From the NCBI RefSeq assembly GCF_024166365.1, contig NC_064838.1, positions 75,594,001-75,658,000 of the forward strand: DNA of 64,000 nucleotides. The letters run 5' to 3'. Positions within the stretch are counted from its first letter, which is position 1, and each line of letters opens with the position of its first letter. This DNA comes from Elephas maximus indicus. Lineage: Eukaryota; Chordata; Mammalia; Proboscidea; Elephantidae. Shown here piece after piece: positions 58,966-64,000 of the stretch. A program made the translations under genes and the position numbers. The notes below the pieces were generated by a model that made no database searches, was not told the DNA's origin, and saw only the letters and a list, made by a program, of their open reading frames with translations.

Positions 58966-59199
58966 GTAATTGAAGCAACTATATAGATCATTTAGGCAAA
59001 CAAAACAGTAACTCTTGTTTGAATTACTCTGTAGAAAGTGACACTATCAGCTATTCCACATAGGGAAAAGATAAACAGGCTGAGACTCAGGAAAACTGAG
59101 TTCTTAACCTTAATCTACCACCGTCTAAATGTGCAATTTTGTTAATGCCTTTTTCTTTTCTTAATCTGTTTCCTCATTTTCAAAATGAAATAAGCTGTC

Positions 59200-59335
59200 T
59201 ACCTACCTACCAACTGACCAACCTAATAACCAGTCCGTCCGTCCGTCCGTCCGTCCATCCATCCATCCGTCCGTCCATCCATCCATCCATCCATCCATCC
59301 ATTTATCATCTATCTACTTATTTATTTATAGGTCA
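59200..59335. repeat. (CCGT)n/(CCAT)n microsatellite
   Basis: Long run of ccgt and ccat tetranucleotides then tatc/ttat units. Responsible for a Pro/Ser/His-rich open frame that is not a gene. Confidence 0.92.
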
Positions 59336-59661
59336 CATTCTGGCCTCAGTGTGCTTAAATTCTCAGAAAATTTTCATTGTAATGTAATATGAATAGGTTA
59401 TTACTCTGCTCAATAGGAAACATGGTCCAACTTTTTTCGGAGACTTTTTATTTTGGAGAACTCTTAAATTAGAGAACATAATGGAACCGAAACACAATAA
59501 GCTGGCTTTTAGTTCTACTGGTTAGCAGTTATATCGCACTGGGCAAGTGAAATGGGACATTAAGAGCCTTAGATTTCCCATCTATGAATTAAGAAAAGTA
59601 TACTCAGGGGTTATTTGAGTTTAAATGTGAAAATGACTTGCAAATACTAAGTGCAAAAACA

Positions 59662-59870
59662 TCAAAATCAAACCTGTTGCCATCATCTTGATTCCAATTC
59701 ATGGTGACCCCATGAGTTACAGAGTAGAACTGCTGCATAGAGGTTTCTTGGCTGTAGTCTTTACAGAAGGAGGTCACAGGCCTATATTCCATGGAGCTGT
59801 TGGGTGAGTTCAAGCCACCAACCTTTAGGTTAGTAGTCTAATGAAAACTATTTGTACCACCCAGGGACCT
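59662..59870 (-). mobile_element. AfroSINE, long form (right arm copy, shared)
   Basis: Mirror of 18312-18527. Confidence 0.9.
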
Positions 59871-59871
59871 A

Positions 59872-59915
59872 AGCCAAAAAAACCAAACCCAGTGCTGTCG
59901 AGTCGATTCTGACTT
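59872..59915 (-). mobile_element. 44-bp AfroSINE stub with target duplication, right arm only
   Basis: Only the tail of the SINE ('aaaccaaacccagtgctgtc', 'gagtcgattctgactt' in antisense). It is flanked by 'ccagggaccta' at 59861-59871 and 59916-59926. It has no counterpart at 18300-18312 in the left arm. Confidence 0.9.
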
Positions 59916-60033
59916 CCAGGGACCTACTTACTTTTAATAATAAATTGAAGGTGGGTTAGAAATAATATTTGGACGGGGTAGCAATGTGTTATTAACTGAC
60001 ATAAAACAAACAAAACAAAAAAAGTATTTATAC

Positions 60034-60183
60034 ATTGCCTTCGAGCTGATGTTGACTCATAAAGACCCTACAGGACAGAGTAAATCTGCTCCAAAGGGTT
60101 TCCAAGGAATGCCTGGTGTATTTGAATGGCCAACCTTTTTGTTAACAGCTATAGCTCTTAACTACTGTGCCACCACAGCCCCA
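60034..60183 (-). mobile_element. AfroSINE (right arm copy, shared)
   Basis: Mirror of 18068-18220. Confidence 0.9.
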
Positions 60184-60429
60184 AATAAGTATATAAATTT
60201 TTTTTTTTTTTTTATAAGTAGTTCTAAATTCTCCTGAGAGGGAAGTTGGGAAATTCTCAGGGGAAGTACAGAGACTGGCATAGTTCAAATCCGTAAGTGT
60301 TTTTTGAATCCAATTTTATGCCTCCATGAGTTAGGGTGAGAGTCTTCTTAAAGCCTTTGTTGATAGACGAATATTAAAGAAGGGTCATGCTAACTACCTA
60401 GGTAAGGTTTTAAATGGCAGATAACACGG

Positions 60430-60680
60430 GGTCAAGGTCGAGAGCAAGACTTTAGGCCAGATACTTGAATTAGATCTTCTGACCTGCTCCTCACTAACTA
60501 TACGTCCTGAGGTAAAAGGCTAACTCCCTCTTTTTCTTAATTTTCCTATATGTAAAATAGAAGGAATAACCTTCCTACTGTATATAGTCCTTTTGAAAAA
60601 ATATTAAATGAGGTAATTTACGTGAAGTGCTTTGCACAGTGCCTAGCATATAAGAGTGTAAGAAGTAATCAATTAATATT
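60430..60680 (-). mobile_element. MIR SINE (right arm copy)
   Basis: Mirror of 17585-17830 ('gaagtgctttgcacagtgcctagcata'). Confidence 0.65.
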
Positions 60681-61074
60681 AGTTTTTGATCATTGCATAT
60701 AATAATAATGTTAAGCCTTTACATAGAACTTTATAATTTATGAAACATTTTCGTATCTCCTATGGGGATTTTTTTTATGGGGAAAGTAACCTTAATTTCT
60801 TTAGCTCTTCGTTTTCTCATGACTCATGCTGAGATCACAAAAATGGAGGTAGAGATAAGAAAGATATGAAAAGGGAACGGAGACCAGTGGACAGTAGAGA
60901 TCTTTTGGGGTGGGCAATGCTGAGCAATAAGGTAGAAAACAGTGGGATTGAAGGGGAGGACATCAGTGAGTGAGAACCCTTGTAAGTAAACCTATTGTCA
61001 GAAAATTAGATTTGACATTCACATTAAAACATTAATCATATGACAAATTCTTCCTCTACCTACTCAATGCCAAA

Positions 61075-61150
61075 ATTAACCCCTAATTCTGGTGGTGGGG
61101 GTGGTGATGTGCATGTGTGGGTGTGTGCGTGTGTGCATGTGTGTGTGAAA
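61075..61150. repeat. (GGT)n/(GT)n microsatellite (right arm)
   Basis: Mirror locus of 17125-17195, with different repeat counts. Confidence 0.9.
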
Positions 61151-61539
61151 TATCTTATAATCACTTTGATAAATAATAATAATAAAAAAAAAGATTCATG
61201 GTGGTGGTTAAAAACCTTGCAGATGAATGAGAGAAAAATGTGTCCTCATCTGTTTTTATAAGTACTTGTTTTGGGGTGGCACAGATACAGCCTCATAGAA
61301 AGTACACTATAAATTTAAGAGTCACAGTCATATGTTACGGACTTTCACAGACAGGAAACATACCCTGCTCATAAAATTTTCAATAGAAGTCGTTGGTATT
61401 GATTGTGCACCTACTTTGGGCCAATTGCAGAGCTAGTAGGCTTGTCAGTCTCACAGCCATACTTCAAGCTAATTGTCCACATTTGACAGAAAATAGTTGA
61501 GAAGTTCACATGTTAAACACATTTTATAGAATTACCTTT

Positions 61540-61730
61540 GTTAGCTCTTTACTTCACTGTGAGACTAGAGTTACAAACCACTGACTAACATCAGAAAACT
61601 TCCTTACCCACTTCTTAGTTATTTCATCTACTAAATAAGGATAATAATAGTGTATGACTCAATATTGACCCAAGGATTAAATGTGCCTGGCATTTCAAAA
61701 GCACCCAAGCAAACTTTAGCTGTGTTAATC
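61540..61730 (-). mobile_element. MIR SINE (right arm copy)
   Basis: Mirror of 16560-16760 ('agttatttcatctactaaataagg'). Confidence 0.55.
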
Positions 61731-61739
61731 ACGGCATCT

Positions 61740-62590
61740 GTACGTGAGGTTGTCTCAATAAAGGGCAACAATGTCTTTCATGTAGTGAAGTCCAAAACTT
61801 TGAAATAATTTTTACTCTTTTTTCTTTCTGACACCCCACATCAAGTCCATCAGCAGATACTACTGCAGCTACCTTCATCATACATCTCCCTCCACTAAGC
61901 CCATCCTGGTGCAAATCACCATCACGTTTCTGCTGGATGGTTACAATATTCTCCTAACTAACCATCTCTCTGCTTCTACTATTCCCCTCTATAGTCTATT
62001 TCCCACACAGTAGCCAGAACGTTCAATTCTAAGATTCAGTCAGACCATGCCATTTTGCTGTGCAAAACCTTTCAATGACTTTGTTTTTTACTCAGAATAA
62101 ATTCATACCCCTTAAAATGATCTACAAAACCCTATCAGACCTGCCACTTATCAATCTTTGTTCATTCCACTCCAGCCACACTGATCTCCTTTAGACAATG
62201 ATGCCAACCACATTCCCTCCTCAAGTGTTTTCACTTACTGATTTTTTTGTCTGGAGTGTTCTTTCCTTAGATATCTTCTTGCATCCTTCTTCACTTCTTT
62301 CTAGTCTAGTTCACACGTTCGCTTCTCAATGAAGCCTTCTGTGACTACCTTATAGGAAATAACACCCCACGCCCATACTCCAAATATCCATTACCCTACT
62401 TAACTTTCCCCATAGCAGATATTATGACCTGAAATACTATCTACTTTCTGTTTTATTTGCTTACTTTCTGTCTTCCCCTACTAGAATGTAAGCTACATCA
62501 GTGTAGAGACTTTATCTGTTTGTTCACTGCTATCTTTCAACTTTCTAGAGTATTGGGCACATAGTAGATGATTAATAAATATTTGGTAAA
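61740..62590 (+). mobile_element. LINE-2 3' end (right arm copy)
   Basis: Sense L2: 'accatgccattttgctgtgc', 'tcattccactccagccacac', 'gcatccttcttcacttctttc', 'gtttgttcactgctatc', 'gggcacatagtagatgatt'. Mirror of 15655-16500. Confidence 0.78.
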
Positions 62591-63660
62591 TGACTTATTA
62601 AATGGAGCTTAAAGCTATATTTCATTAGGTAATCCTTCTCCCCAGACTCTACATGTTTTATTTTCATTAATAAGAATATTCATTTTGTCTAATTTTGTAT
62701 GGATGTGGAGTTTGGCAGACTGATAAAATGTTCCTTAATATTATATGTTGTTTCTGTTTGACTTCAAAATCTCAAAAAGAGATTTTATAAATGGATTAAA
62801 ACTACCCCTCCAAATAAAATAAAATAAAACAGAAAAACTCTTGATGCAGTAATATACAGAGAAAGAGAATCTGGGTTTTTGTGAGTTTTTCAACTTACTT
62901 TCTAAGTAATTCTAATATACAAAGACAAATACTTTTCCAAAAAAGATAAAATCATGGCTCTCAGACAAATTTAAAATGAACATATGGCAAAGTTTTTTAT
63001 TTAACACATTAATTAAGGAGGGAACAGGGAATATGTTGTAATCCATTTAAAGGAGAATCCAGTGTAGCACATTTTGTTCAATCAGGAATGTGTAGTGAAT
63101 TTACAAATAGATGCAAAATTGACTTTATCCACAATGATTGAGGACAATCAATTGAACCTCCATTAGACAACTCCTTCTGTTTTATGTAAAAGAATTATTT
63201 GTGTTATCAGTTTTCTATAACTCGAAGAGTTAAAAAATATCTCATAGACAGTGAAAGGCATAATCCTCATAGAATCATGTATCCCCAAGGGGAGTGCTAT
63301 AGATAACACATAGCTTTCATTGAAGATCACCAGTAATCTTTTTATATTTCAAAGTCTTTCAAAGTTTTTTCCTCACAGAAGAAAAATTTCTTTAGCAGCT
63401 ATACATCAAAAGAAGTAAAGATTATTTTGAAATAACATAAAATTATATAAAGGCAAAACTATTTTTCCATTTATTTCTATTATTTACAAAGGAAAACTGC
63501 AAACTTTCTATATCTATTGGAGTCTTCACAAGAAACAGCATACTGAAAATGGCAGATTAAAAAAATTTAAAGAAGATTATTTATTGATGTATGAAAAAGT
63601 TTAAGGGGAATTAATTAGGGATGACGATGAAGCATTCCACGCCCAGCTACCAGTAGGAAA
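62591..63660. other. Unassigned arm sequence with an empty LTR target site
   Basis: Mirror of 14100-15036 plus 15558-15655. It holds the uninterrupted target site of the left-arm LTR at 62679-62683. No gene recognised. Confidence 0.5.
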
Positions 63661-64000
63661 CCATTACCACAATTATGGCTGAGGGAATGAGTGGGGGAAA
63701 TGATTCCAAAAGGAAATATGAGAGTAGGAGACACCTACCCAACAAGTCCTGTGACCCTAGTTTAAGGTACCCTGTGACTGATAAGCCATGGGAGGGCCCC
63801 AGGAGAATAAACCCTGACATTCTTTTCTTCCCACCCTGTCCTCTAACAGTCATCTAGTACTTCCTGTTGACCAGAGAAGAAGGAGGCCTGGTTGAGGAAC
63901 ACCATGGAAGCCCGCCATGGAAGAGAAGAGTGAGAATAGACCTGAAGGGTTGACAGAAGTATACCTTGCTTACTTTCCAACACTTTATTAAATTGTTTTT

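Larger units (their letters stand above)
56750..64000 (-). repeat. Right arm of the inverted duplication (cut by the window edge)
   Basis: Reverse complement of 13760-21600. Pairs in mirror order: 56865-57130 with the old L1 fragment, 57170-57725 with the MaLR LTR, 58502-58965 with the shared LTR, 59200-59335 with the microsatellite, 59662-59870 and 60034-60183 with the two AfroSINEs, 60430-60680 and 61540-61730 with MIRs, 61740-62590 with L2, and 63800-64000 with 13760-13960. The left-arm LTR is missing at its mirror position. About 75 bp of left-arm sequence near 21470-21545 is also missing here. Confidence 0.93.

Noticed and set aside
59139-59387. Pro/Ser/His repeat protein
   Set aside because: Direct translation of the CCGT/CCAT microsatellite; the opposite arm gives an unrelated frame.

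Overview
This window is mammalian nuclear DNA from an afrotherian, most likely a proboscidean (elephant-type) genome. The diagnostic signal is about twenty copies of the tRNA-derived AfroSINE. Its conserved core reads 'gtggttaag...gctgctaacc', then 'tgctccttggaaac', 'ggggcagttctactctg' and 'atgagtcggaatcgac'. Fragments of the BovB-like RTE LINE share the AfroSINE 3' end, and there are two full-length afrotherian-type L1 copies and ERVL/MaLR-type LTR fossils. No prokaryotic features, tRNA or rRNA genes, or CRISPR arrays were seen.

The only host genes I can support are four family-4 (OR4C-like) olfactory receptors. An olfactory receptor (OR) is a single coding exon for a seven-helix G-protein-coupled receptor. 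One is intact (minus strand, start at 12781, stop at 11849). The other three are pseudogenes: minus strand 2009-2943, plus strand 37714-38691 and plus strand 44749-45651. All four have a good 3' splice site 36-46 bases upstream of the ATG, which fits the usual OR layout of non-coding 5' exons plus one coding exon.

Layout. 1-13.7 kb holds an RTE 3' end, OR pseudogene A, an ERVL-MaLR fossil, a second RTE end, SINEs and the intact receptor. 13.76-21.6 kb is the left arm of a large inverted duplication with no gene. 21.6-56.75 kb is the spacer. It holds L1 copy 1 inserted in an AfroSINE, an ERV pol relic, a SINE cluster, OR pseudogenes B and C, RTE pieces, L1 copy 2, and an LTR with a SINE in it. 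56.75-64.0 kb is the right arm, cut off by the window edge.

The main structural discovery is this inverted duplication of at least 7.2 kb per arm, roughly 88-90% identical by eye. Older elements (L2, MIRs, two AfroSINEs, a solo LTR with its 5-bp target duplication, a MaLR LTR and an L1 fragment) occur in both arms in mirror order. Two insertions are arm-specific: a solo LTR in the left arm, with its empty target site preserved in the right arm, and a 44-bp SINE stub in the right arm. The duplication can therefore be ordered in time against the transposons. The left arm's outer flank contains the intact receptor, so its mirror copy is predicted just beyond the right edge. I saw no undescribed enzymatic or defence system; the novelty is structural.
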